From: Pseudoflavonifractor sp047637855
Lineage (GTDB): Bacteria > Bacillota > Clostridia > Oscillospirales > Oscillospiraceae
Length of the DNA stretch: 8,203 nt
Direction: 5' to 3'
Assembly: GCA_047637855.1 (NCBI GenBank)
Contig: JBLJBF010000010.1
Location: forward strand, 1-8,203
Numbering within the stretch: position 1 is the stretch's first letter; each line of letters starts with the position of its first letter. Shown here piece after piece: positions 1 to 6,038 of the stretch. The notes beneath the pieces were generated by a model. It ran no database searches. It was not told where the DNA came from and saw nothing but the letters and a program-made list of their open reading frames with translations. The position numbers and the translations under genes are program-made.

Positions 1-816
1 GATATCACGCCCGAGACCTTTGACGCCCTGAGCCGGGAGATTCCCTGTATCTCCGCCATCTACCCCAACCACCCCACCTATACCATGGAGGAATTCTCCG
101 CCGCGGGCGGCCTGGGGGCTGTGGTCAAGGAACTGCTCGCCGCGGGAAAGATGGACGGGAGCGCCAAGGGGATGTTCGGCACCGTCGGAGAAAAGGCCGC
201 TCTGGCCGAGAACCGCGACGCCAACGTGATCCACCCCGTGGCTGACCCCATTCACCCCGAGGGCGGGCTTGCCGTGCTCCATGGCAACATCGGCACCGAC
301 AGCGCCATCGTCAAGTTCTCCGCCGTAGATCCCGCCGCCTGGATCTTCTCCGGCCCCGCCAAGGTATATGAGTCCCAGGACGACGCCTGGCACGCCATTT
401 TGAAGGATGAGATCGTCGCGGGCGATGTGGTGATCATCCGCTACGAGGGCCCCAAGGGCTCGCCCGGTATGCCCCATATGGAGACCTTTATGGCGGCTGT
501 GCTGGGTAAGAACCTGGGCACCCAAATCGCCCTGGTGTCCGACGGGCGGTTCTCCGGCGCCACCGGCGGCCTTGCCATCGGCCACGTCTCGCCCGAGGCG
601 TACGAGGGCGGCAATCTGGCCCTCATCCGCGACGGGGACATGGTCCACATCGACATTGAGGCGCGCAGCCTCACCGTGGACGTGACCGAGGACGAGCTCC
701 AGCGCCGCAGGGCCGGCTGGGTGCCCGTGGTCAAGCCCGCCTCCGGCTGGCTGTCCCTCTTCCGAAAAAATTGTACTTCCGCTCACCGCGGCGCTACTGT
801 ATACTGGGACGTATAA
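1..816 (+). CDS. IlvD/Edd-family dehydratase, C-terminal part (5' truncated), probably a sugar-acid dehydratase
   Basis: The reading frame is open from base 1 to a TAA at 814-816, so about 271 residues of the C-terminal half are present; the N-terminal iron-sulfur cysteines would lie outside the window. Family hallmarks are the AGGLGAVVKEL segment, the EGGLAVLHGN stretch, GDVVIIRYEGPKGSPGM, the SDGRFSGATGG loop (its serine is the proposed catalytic base in this family), GHVSPEA and the closing DELQRRRAGW. Family members dehydrate 2,3-dihydroxy acids to 2-keto acids: dihydroxyisovalerate in branched-chain synthesis, or aldonic acids such as gluconate, xylonate or galactonate. Nothing in the preserved part separates these decisively. 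The sugar-type neighbours (LacI regulator, epimerase, polyol-type dehydrogenases) and the absence of ilv genes favour a sugar-acid substrate, which is inference. One oddity is GATGG where I expect GATRG or GGTRG after the GRFSG loop. It lies 22 bases upstream of the regulator on the same strand. Confidence 0.9.
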   Translation, partial: DITPETFDALSREIPCISAIYPNHPTYTMEEFSAAGGLGAVVKELLAAGKMDGSAKGMFGTVGEKAALAENRDANVIHPVADPIHPEGGLAVLHGNIGTDSAIVKFSAVDPAAWIFSGPAKVYESQDDAWHAILKDEIVAGDVVIIRYEGPKGSPGMPHMETFMAAVLGKNLGTQIALVSDGRFSGATGGLAIGHVSPEAYEGGNLALIRDGDMVHIDIEARSLTVDVTEDELQRRRAGWVPVVKPASGWLSLFRKNCTSAHRGATVYWDV

Positions 817-824
817 ACAGAAAC

Positions 825-841
825 GGGAGGCGGGGCGATTG
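825..841 (+). promoter_or_regulatory. Ribosome binding site that fixes the TTG start of the LacI gene
   Basis: GGGAGG at 825-830 is followed by 8 bases and then TTG at 839-841. No in-frame ATG precedes the conserved helix-turn-helix, so this non-ATG start is the only one that preserves the DNA-binding domain. Confidence 0.75.
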
Positions 842-1840
842 AACATTAAAGACGTCGCAGGGCACGCCGGGGTATCCATCAGCACGGTATCCCGTGTGCT
901 CTCGGGCAAGAGCTACGTGAGTGAGGAATCCAAGCGCAGGGTGCTGGACGCGGTGCGTCTGCTGGACTACACGCCCAACGTGCTGGCCAAGAGCCTGAAG
1001 ATGGGCCGCAGCAACACCATCGCCCTCATGGTGCCCAGTATCCAGAACCTCATTTTTCCAACCATTGCCCGGGGGGTGGAGGACACTGCCCGGAAAAATG
1101 GGTACACGGTGATCCTGTGCAACACCGACGAGGACACCGAGGTGGAAAAGGAGTACATCACCAAGCTCCGCAACCGCTGGATCGACGGGTTCATCGTGGC
1201 CTCCATGCTGCCCGGCGCGGACCATATCCGCCGCCTCTGGGAGGACGGGTTCCCCGTGGTCCTCACCTCCCGCTACTATGGCGACCCCGTGGACGCGGTC
1301 ATCGTAGACAACTATCAGTCCTCTTACGACGCCGTGCGCTATCTTGTCCGCACGGGCCACAGGCGCATCGCCCTGGCCATGGGCCGGGAGGAGCTGCCCT
1401 TCTATATCGACCGATGGAAGGGCTACCGTGCCGCGCTGGAGGAGAACGGCCTGGAGTACGACGAGTCCCTCGTCGTCCGGGAGACCAACGGGACCAACAG
1501 CTTTTACTACCTCACAAAGCAGCTGATGAAGCGGCCCGCCCCGCCTGACGCCATCTTCGCCACCAGCGACCCCAAGGCCATCGTGGTCATGCGGGCCCTG
1601 CACGACTGTGGGCTGCACATCCCCGATGACGTGTCGGTCGTCGGCTTTGATAACACCGAGATCTCCTCCATGGTGGAGCCGCCCCTGTCCACCGTGTCCC
1701 AGCCGCTCTATGAGATCGGCGTGCTGGCCGCCCAAAAGCTGATTTATCAGATTCGGTATAAGGAAGAGCACGGCGTGCCTGCCCCCCCGGCGGTGGACAC
1801 CCTCTCCACAGACCTCATCATCCGCAAATCCACCAGATAG
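839..1840 (+). CDS. LacI-family transcriptional regulator
   Basis: This is a 333-residue protein, the usual LacI/GalR length. Residues 3-22 form the helix-turn-helix (IKDVAGHAGVSISTVSRVL). A hinge with the minor-groove AKSL motif lies near residues 50-53. A periplasmic-binding-protein-like effector domain follows, starting at NTIALMVPSIQN (59-70) and continuing through DGFIV, HRRIALAMG and DDVSVVGFDNTEIS (263-276). The start is TTG at 839: it puts the initiator directly before the HTH and lies 8 bases after a GGGAGG ribosome binding site at 825-830. The effector is probably a sugar, sugar acid or polyol, but it cannot be read from the sequence. The TVSRVL recognition helix fits family members that bind palindromes centred on CG, and a candidate operator lies 877 bases downstream of this gene. 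It is probably the local regulator of the redox operon and may be co-transcribed with the epimerase, since the gap is only 11 bases. Confidence 0.95.
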   Translation: MNIKDVAGHAGVSISTVSRVLSGKSYVSEESKRRVLDAVRLLDYTPNVLAKSLKMGRSNTIALMVPSIQNLIFPTIARGVEDTARKNGYTVILCNTDEDTEVEKEYITKLRNRWIDGFIVASMLPGADHIRRLWEDGFPVVLTSRYYGDPVDAVIVDNYQSSYDAVRYLVRTGHRRIALAMGREELPFYIDRWKGYRAALEENGLEYDESLVVRETNGTNSFYYLTKQLMKRPAPPDAIFATSDPKAIVVMRALHDCGLHIPDDVSVVGFDNTEISSMVEPPLSTVSQPLYEIGVLAAQKLIYQIRYKEEHGVPAPPAVDTLSTDLIIRKSTR

Positions 1841-1851
1841 GAGCCTTCGCC

Positions 1852-2697
1852 ATGAACCGCCTCGGCATTAACCTCTGGAACTGGTCCGTCTCCCCGGCGG
1901 CCGACATCCCCGCGCTGATCCGCCGTGCAGCCAAGCTGGGGTTTACCGCGGTGGAGCTGCCCATGCTCGGTGTGGAGCTGCCCATAGCCGACATCCGTTC
2001 CGCCCTGGCGGAGACCGGCCTGGAGGTCACCCTCTGTGCCGGGTCCTCCCCGGAGCGGAGCCTTGCCTCCTTTGATGGGGCCCAGCGCGCCGCCGCCCGG
2101 GTCTTCCTCACCGATTGCCTGGGCATTGCCGGGGCCCTGGGCGCAAAAGTGCTCTGCGGCCCCATGTACGGTGGGCGGGTGAACTGCCGCGCCCTTCCTC
2201 CGGGGGAGGCCGCCCGAGAGTGGGAGCTGGCTGTCACCGGTCTCTCCGCGTTGGCCCCCTTGGCGGTGGACGCGGGCTGTGTTCTGGCGCTGGAGCCCCT
2301 GCACCGTTACCGCACCAGCATGGTGAACACCGCCGAGCAGGCTTTGCGTCTGGTGTCCGATATCGACCACGAAGCCGTGGGGGTCCACTTCGACACATTC
2401 CATGCGAATATGGAGGAGCGGGACGTGCCTGCCGCCCTCCGCTCCGTGCTGGAGGCCGGGAAGCTCTACCATGTCCACGCCTGCGGCAACGACCGGGGCG
2501 CGCCCGGCACCGGCCATCTCCCCTGGGGAGATATCTTCACGGTACTCCGCCGGGGCGGCTATACCGGGCATGTGACCATGGAGACCTTCTGCCCGGGGGG
2601 CATGGACGCCGCCTGGCACCCCGCGGACACAAGCCCCGACCAGGTGGCAAAAGACGGTCTTGCCTGTCTCCTCAAATGGCTCGCCGGGCCGGCATAG
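1852..2697 (+). CDS. Sugar epimerase/isomerase, xylose-isomerase-like TIM barrel (D-tagatose/D-allulose 3-epimerase type)
   Basis: This is a 281-residue protein of the AP-endonuclease-2/xylose-isomerase-like TIM barrel fold, close to the usual 280-290 residues of ketose 3-epimerases. The predicted metal ligands of that family are all present: E148 (in LALEPLHRY), D181 (in HFDTFHANMEE), H209 (in YHVHACGNDRG) and E244 (in VTMETF). Two further active-site residues known in D-tagatose 3-epimerase also align, H184 and R215, as does the PG.G.LPW loop (218-225). Known relatives interconvert ketoses or keto-sugars at C3 using Mn or Co. Inosose isomerases (IolI) and hydroxypyruvate isomerases are more distant alternatives. 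The ATG start has AGGAG at 1839-1843, partly over the regulator's stop codon. It follows the LacI gene by 11 bases and is likely co-transcribed with it. The exact substrate is unknown. Confidence 0.85.
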   Translation: MNRLGINLWNWSVSPAADIPALIRRAAKLGFTAVELPMLGVELPIADIRSALAETGLEVTLCAGSSPERSLASFDGAQRAAARVFLTDCLGIAGALGAKVLCGPMYGGRVNCRALPPGEAAREWELAVTGLSALAPLAVDAGCVLALEPLHRYRTSMVNTAEQALRLVSDIDHEAVGVHFDTFHANMEERDVPAALRSVLEAGKLYHVHACGNDRGAPGTGHLPWGDIFTVLRRGGYTGHVTMETFCPGGMDAAWHPADTSPDQVAKDGLACLLKWLAGPA

Positions 2698-2715
2698 GCT
2701 TTTTGCGGCCTTTTT
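2687..2715 (+). terminator. Weak hairpin with T-run at the end of the epimerase gene
   Basis: GGCC(G)GCA at 2687-2694 can pair with TGCGGCC at 2704-2710, leaving one bulged G and a 9-base loop, and TTTTT follows at 2711-2715. The left arm overlaps the epimerase stop codon region. With seven base pairs and a bulge it would be a leaky terminator at best. Its position just before an operator and promoter candidate makes it plausible as a boundary between two transcription units. Confidence 0.3.
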
Positions 2716-2731
2716 CTGCAAACGTTTTTAT
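2703..2731 (+). promoter_or_regulatory. Possible promoter for the four-gene redox operon
   Basis: A -35-like TTGCGG (2703-2708) is separated by 17 bases from a -10-like TTTTAT (2726-2731), inside the most AT-rich stretch of the window. The match is moderate (four of six at each box); TATACG at 2729-2734 is an alternative -10. The operator candidate lies within this span, as expected for repression by a LacI-type protein. Confidence 0.35.
2717..2730 (+). promoter_or_regulatory. Candidate LacI-family operator (cre-like)
   Basis: TGCAAACGTTTTTA contains a perfect 8-base palindrome AAACGTTT centred on CG. It matches the LacI/CcpA-type pattern TGNAANCGNTNNCA at all but one fixed position (T instead of C at position 13). 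It lies 40 bases before the start codon of the OYE-like gene and downstream of the LacI gene. The cognate protein could be the local LacI regulator or a CcpA-type global regulator; sequence alone does not decide. Confidence 0.5.
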
Positions 2732-2750
2732 ACGCCGTTTATCCAACGAT

Positions 2751-2772
2751 AGAAAGGAAGGTGACCCCAATG
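2751..2772 (+). promoter_or_regulatory. Ribosome binding site choosing ATG 2770 over GTG 2761
   Basis: AGGAAGG at 2755-2761 lies 8 bases before ATG 2770. The in-frame GTG at 2761 overlaps the end of this motif and so has no usable spacing. The ATG at 2770 is therefore the likely start, three residues shorter than the longest reading frame. Confidence 0.75.
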
Positions 2773-4146
2773 GCAGCTCATGAAAAATTCAACTTCAAAA
2801 CTCTGGACGAGATCAGGGCCAGAGCGGAAGAGCTCCATACAGGGCTTAACTTCACCACAGATCTCTCCCCTCTCGCCAAACAGGTGCGGGTAGGGAAGTA
2901 TACCGCCCCCAATGCCATCGCCGTCCTCCCCATGGAGGGCTGCGACTCTGAGTTTGACGGCTCTCCCTCCGAGCTGGTGGAGCGCCGGTACACCCGCTTT
3001 GCCTCCGGCGGCGCGGGACTTTTGTGGTGGGAGGCCTGCGCGGTCGTGACCGAGGGCCGCGCCAACGAGCGTCAGATGATGCTTACCCGCGAAAATGTGG
3101 GCCGGTTTGCCGCTTTGCTGGAGCGCACCAACCGCGCTGCCGCCGCGTGCAACGGCGGGTCGCACAGACCCGTGAATGTCCTCCAGCTCACCCACTCGGG
3201 CCGCTACTCCCGCCCTGTGGGCCACAAGGCAGCGCCCCTCGTTCCCCAGCACGACCCGCTGCTGGACCCCCGGGTGGGCCTTGACCCCCACGCCCCCGTG
3301 GTGACCGACGTCTACCTGGACGATCTCATCGGGCACTATGTCCAGTCCGCCAAGCTGGCCCGGGAGGCCGGGTTCGACGGCGTGGACATCAAGTCCTGCC
3401 ACCGCTATCTCCTCAGTGAGCTGCTGGCCAGCCACACGCGGGAGGGCAAATACGGCGGCTCCTTTGAAAACCGCACCCGTTTCCTCCGGGAGACCCTGAA
3501 GGCTGTCAAGGCCGAGCTGGACGACGACTTCATTGTGGCCTGCCGGTTCAATGTCTTCGACGCGCACCCCTACCCCTATGGCTTTGGCTGCGACCATGAG
3601 GACCTGTGGAGGTTTGACCCCACCGAGCCGATGGCTCTGGTGAAGATGCTCTGCGAGAACGGCCTGGATCTTTTAAGCAACTCCGCCGGCAATCCCTACT
3701 ATATCTACCCCCAGGTCACCCGGCCCTTTGACCTCTCCAGCAGCGGCATCCCCACCCCCGACGAGCATCCGCTGGAGAGCTGCGCCCGCCTCTTCGACTT
3801 CACCCGCCAGATCCAGGCGGCGGCGGGGAGCATCCCGGTGGTGGGCAACGGATACACCTGGCTCCGGCAGTTCGCCCCCAACGTGGGCGCGGCCAACCTG
3901 GCTGACGGCAAGTGCTCCTTCATGGGCCTGGGCCGCCAGAGCTTTGCCTACCCCGACGCGCCCCGTGACATGCTCACCACCGGCGGGATGGATCCCGCAA
4001 AATGCTGCATCGCCTGTTCCAAGTGCACCCAGATCATGCGCGACCACGGCCGCACCGGCTGTGTCATTAAGGACGCCCAGGTCTACGCGCCGCTCTATAG
4101 GGAAGCCCAGGCCGATGCTGCGCAGCGTGAGCACGCCTTTCAGTAA
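2770..4146 (+). CDS. Old-yellow-enzyme-family NADH:flavin oxidoreductase with C-terminal Fe-S cysteine motif
   Basis: This is a 458-residue FMN-type TIM barrel. Visible family motifs are QLTHSGRYSR (139-148), FDGVDIKSCHRYLLSELL (202-219), YGGSFENRTRF (228-238), VVGNGYTW near the phosphate site (357-364) and MGLGRQSFAYPD (385-396). In most relatives the segment reads DGVEIHxAH or DGVEIHxAN, with a paired His-His or His-Asn that anchors the substrate carbonyl; here the first position is K208 and H211 remains. C413, C416, C419 and C431 (spacing 2, 2, 11), with an extra C412, resemble the [4Fe-4S] ligands of 2,4-dienoyl-CoA reductase and trimethylamine dehydrogenase. Those proteins continue with about 200 residues of FAD/NAD-binding domain, whereas this one ends 27 residues later. 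It probably reduces an activated C=C bond, or catalyses a related redox step, with electrons from a separate partner. It is first gene of the operon, 17 bases before the dehydrogenase. Confidence 0.88.
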   Translation: MAAHEKFNFKTLDEIRARAEELHTGLNFTTDLSPLAKQVRVGKYTAPNAIAVLPMEGCDSEFDGSPSELVERRYTRFASGGAGLLWWEACAVVTEGRANERQMMLTRENVGRFAALLERTNRAAAACNGGSHRPVNVLQLTHSGRYSRPVGHKAAPLVPQHDPLLDPRVGLDPHAPVVTDVYLDDLIGHYVQSAKLAREAGFDGVDIKSCHRYLLSELLASHTREGKYGGSFENRTRFLRETLKAVKAELDDDFIVACRFNVFDAHPYPYGFGCDHEDLWRFDPTEPMALVKMLCENGLDLLSNSAGNPYYIYPQVTRPFDLSSSGIPTPDEHPLESCARLFDFTRQIQAAAGSIPVVGNGYTWLRQFAPNVGAANLADGKCSFMGLGRQSFAYPDAPRDMLTTGGMDPAKCCIACSKCTQIMRDHGRTGCVIKDAQVYAPLYREAQADAAQREHAFQ

Positions 4147-4163
4147 GGAAGGAGGCAGTTGAA

Positions 4164-5198
4164 ATGAAAGAAATTCTCTATCACAACCGGATCGGAAGAG
4201 TTTGCGCGCCCGGAACGGTGGACTATATTGACACCGATCTCACAGCTCCCCAGGGAGACGAGGTCATCGTGGCGGTCAAGGCCAGTGCCATCTGCGGCAG
4301 CGACCTGCACATTTTCAAGGGGAAACATCCTGCGGTTCCCCTGCCCGCCACCATCGGGCACGAGTTCTCCGGCGATGTGGTGGCCGTTGGGCCGGACGCC
4401 GGGACTGTCAAGGTGGGTATGCGCGTCACGGTGGAGCCCTGCATCGTCTGCGGCAAGTGCGACGCCTGCCGCCACGGCGACTACGGCTACTGCGAGCATA
4501 TCAGTTTCACCTACCGGAACGGGGACGGCTCCATGGCGGACTACGTCAAGGTAAAGGCACCGTACGTCTATGAGCTGCCCGCGGACATGAGCTATGAGGT
4601 GGGCGCTCTCATTGAGCCGTTCTCCGTCGCCACCCACGCGGTGCGCAGGGCCGACATTAAGCTGGGAGAGACCGTTTTGGTGGTGGGTGCGGGGGCCATC
4701 GGCATTTTGGTGGCGGCCCTGTGCAGGGCCTCCGGCGCGGGGGAGATCATCATTGCCGACCATAACGACGCCCGCCTGGCCCTGGCCCGCGAGATGGGGG
4801 CCACCGTGTCGGTCAACTCCGGCGCAGAGAGCCTGGAGGAAGTCGTCATGAAGGTCACCGGCGGCAGGGGAGTGGACAAGAGCTTTGAGGCCGTGGGCCT
4901 GGAGGCGACGTTCCTCTCCGCCATGATGCTGCTGAAAAAGAATGGCCTTGCCACCGTCATCGGCATCTATGAAAACCCCAACGTCACCATTCCCGCCACC
5001 CGTTTCATCACCCATGAGATCAAGATCCAGGGCGCTCAGGGCTACTGCTGGGACTTTCCCATCGCCCTGAAGATGGCGGGGCGTATCGACCTTGAAAAAT
5101 TGGTTTCCCACACCTTCTCCATGGATGAGCTCCAGCGCGCGCTGGACACCTGCATGGATCGAAACGCGGGCAGCGTCAAGGTCATTCTAAAGCCCTGA
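4164..5198 (+). CDS. Zinc-dependent medium-chain alcohol/polyol dehydrogenase
   Basis: This is a 344-residue MDR protein of the sorbitol/threonine dehydrogenase type. The catalytic zinc ligands are C44 (AICGSDLH), H66 with E67 (GHEFSG) and E151 (ALIEPFSVATH). The structural zinc site is C96, C99, C102 and C110, with an additional C93. The Rossmann fold shows GAGAIG at 175-180. The second strand ends in D199 (IIIADHND), which favours NAD over NADP. Family members oxidise a secondary hydroxyl of a polyol, sugar phosphate or hydroxy acid to a ketone. The substrate cannot be read, but sugar-type neighbours suit a polyol or sugar acid. The ATG at 4164 lies 9 bases after a strong AAGGAAGGAGG site that itself overlaps the end of the preceding gene. 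The next gene follows after 41 bases with no terminator, so the two are almost certainly co-transcribed. Confidence 0.93.
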   Translation: MKEILYHNRIGRVCAPGTVDYIDTDLTAPQGDEVIVAVKASAICGSDLHIFKGKHPAVPLPATIGHEFSGDVVAVGPDAGTVKVGMRVTVEPCIVCGKCDACRHGDYGYCEHISFTYRNGDGSMADYVKVKAPYVYELPADMSYEVGALIEPFSVATHAVRRADIKLGETVLVVGAGAIGILVAALCRASGAGEIIIADHNDARLALAREMGATVSVNSGAESLEEVVMKVTGGRGVDKSFEAVGLEATFLSAMMLLKKNGLATVIGIYENPNVTIPATRFITHEIKIQGAQGYCWDFPIALKMAGRIDLEKLVSHTFSMDELQRALDTCMDRNAGSVKVILKP

Positions 5199-5239
5199 GA
5201 GAGGGCGCACCGCCACATACATCAGAGGAGGAGTTCACT

Positions 5240-6007
5240 ATGAAAGCGACCGCAATTGTCACCGGCGGTAGCCGGGGCATCGGGTTTGCTATCGCCAGAC
5301 AGCTGGGCCTGGACGGGTTCAACATTGTTATCATTGCCACCCGCGAGCAGAGCGACTGCCAGGAAAATCTGGACCTGCTCGCCGCCGACTGTACGGATTA
5401 TCTCTACATCCAGGGCGACGTCTGCAGTGCGGAGGACCGGGAGCGCCTGGTCAGCGAGACCGTTGCCAAATTCGGCGGCATCCATGTGCTGGTGAACAAC
5501 GCGGGCGTGGCCCCCAATGTACGGGCCGATCTGCTGGATATGACCGAGGAGAGCTTTGACCGGGTCATCGGCATCAACACCAAGGGGAATATGTTCCTCA
5601 CCCAGGCCGTGGCCCGCCAGATGCTCAGGCAGGAGCCGCTGGGGCGCAAGCGGGGCACCATCGTGAACATCTCTTCCTGCTCCGCCGTGGTGTCCTCCAC
5701 CAACCGGGGCGAGTACTGTGTGTCCAAGGCGGGCGTGAGCATGCTCACCACCCTGTATGCCGACCGCCTGGCCGCCGAGGGCATTCTGGTACATGAGGTC
5801 CGCCCCGGCGTCATCGCCACGGACATGACCTCCGGCGTCCAGGAGAAGTACGACAAGCTGTTCTCCGACGGTGTGTTTCCCATCGCCCGCTGGGGCACCC
5901 CGGAGGACATTGCGGGCGTGGTCTCGGCCTTCTGCAGCGATAAGTTTGCCTACACCACCGGCAACTACGTCGATGTGGACGGCGGGTTCCACATCCGGCG
6001 CCTGTAA
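5240..6007 (+). CDS. Short-chain dehydrogenase/reductase (classical SDR, FabG-like)
   Basis: This is a 255-residue classical SDR. The cofactor motif TGGSRGIG is at 8-15 and NNAG at 86-89. The catalytic tetrad is N113, S146, Y159 and K163 (Y-C-V-S-K). RPG at 188-190 and the C-terminal DVDGGF (245-250) are also typical. Automatic pipelines usually call such proteins 3-ketoacyl-ACP reductase, but no fatty-acid genes are nearby and the sugar-type context favours a hydroxyl/ketone oxidoreductase for a polyol or sugar-derived compound. An arginine (R12) in the glycine loop and no clear acidic residue at the end of the second strand (IIATREQ, R35) suggest NADP(H), the opposite preference to the preceding MDR enzyme; this is inference. 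The ATG lies 7 bases after AGAGGAGGAG. The flavoprotein gene follows after 31 bases. Confidence 0.92.
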   Translation: MKATAIVTGGSRGIGFAIARQLGLDGFNIVIIATREQSDCQENLDLLAADCTDYLYIQGDVCSAEDRERLVSETVAKFGGIHVLVNNAGVAPNVRADLLDMTEESFDRVIGINTKGNMFLTQAVARQMLRQEPLGRKRGTIVNISSCSAVVSSTNRGEYCVSKAGVSMLTTLYADRLAAEGILVHEVRPGVIATDMTSGVQEKYDKLFSDGVFPIARWGTPEDIAGVVSAFCSDKFAYTTGNYVDVDGGFHIRRL

Positions 6008-6038
6008 GCCGCGGCCAAGCGAAAGGAGGCGTTTGCCC

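Noticed and set aside
777..822. Possible promoter for the LacI gene inside the end of the dehydratase gene (TTCCGC, 17 bases, TATACT; also TATAAA at 812-817)
   Set aside because: The -35 match is poor, and the alternative TTGTAC box at 771-776 is 23 bases away from TATACT. TATAAA is too close to the ribosome binding site and has no partner box. It could be real but is not supported well enough to list.
794..1771. A 325-codon minus-strand open frame opposite the LacI gene
   Set aside because: It lies wholly antisense to a clear LacI-family protein, has low-complexity His/Gly/Val-rich composition and shows no recognisable domain. Long antisense frames are common in GC-rich DNA.
1852..2697. A C-glycoside-cleaving cluster (Dgp/Dfg type), suggested by a TIM-barrel epimerase near oxidoreductases
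   Set aside because: Neither the Gfo/Idh-type oxidoreductase nor the small partner subunit expected beside such TIM barrels is present, and the residues match ketose 3-epimerases well.
1747..2721. A 324-codon minus-strand open frame opposite the epimerase gene
   Set aside because: It is antisense to a gene with a complete set of metal ligands, and its translation resembles no known family.
4140..5111. A 323-codon minus-strand open frame opposite the MDR dehydrogenase
   Set aside because: The plus-strand gene has full zinc and Rossmann motifs. The antisense frame is compositionally biased and lacks domains.
5199..5239. The 41-base gap between the MDR and SDR genes as a second promoter
   Set aside because: No -35/-10 pair, palindrome or hairpin is visible; it contains only the ribosome binding site of the SDR gene.
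5871..6038. A 56-residue N-terminal extension of the FAD protein overlapping the SDR gene
   Set aside because: It is read in another frame through the SDR coding sequence and has arginine/proline/serine-rich composition. A strong ribosome binding site 9 bases before ATG 6039 marks the real start.
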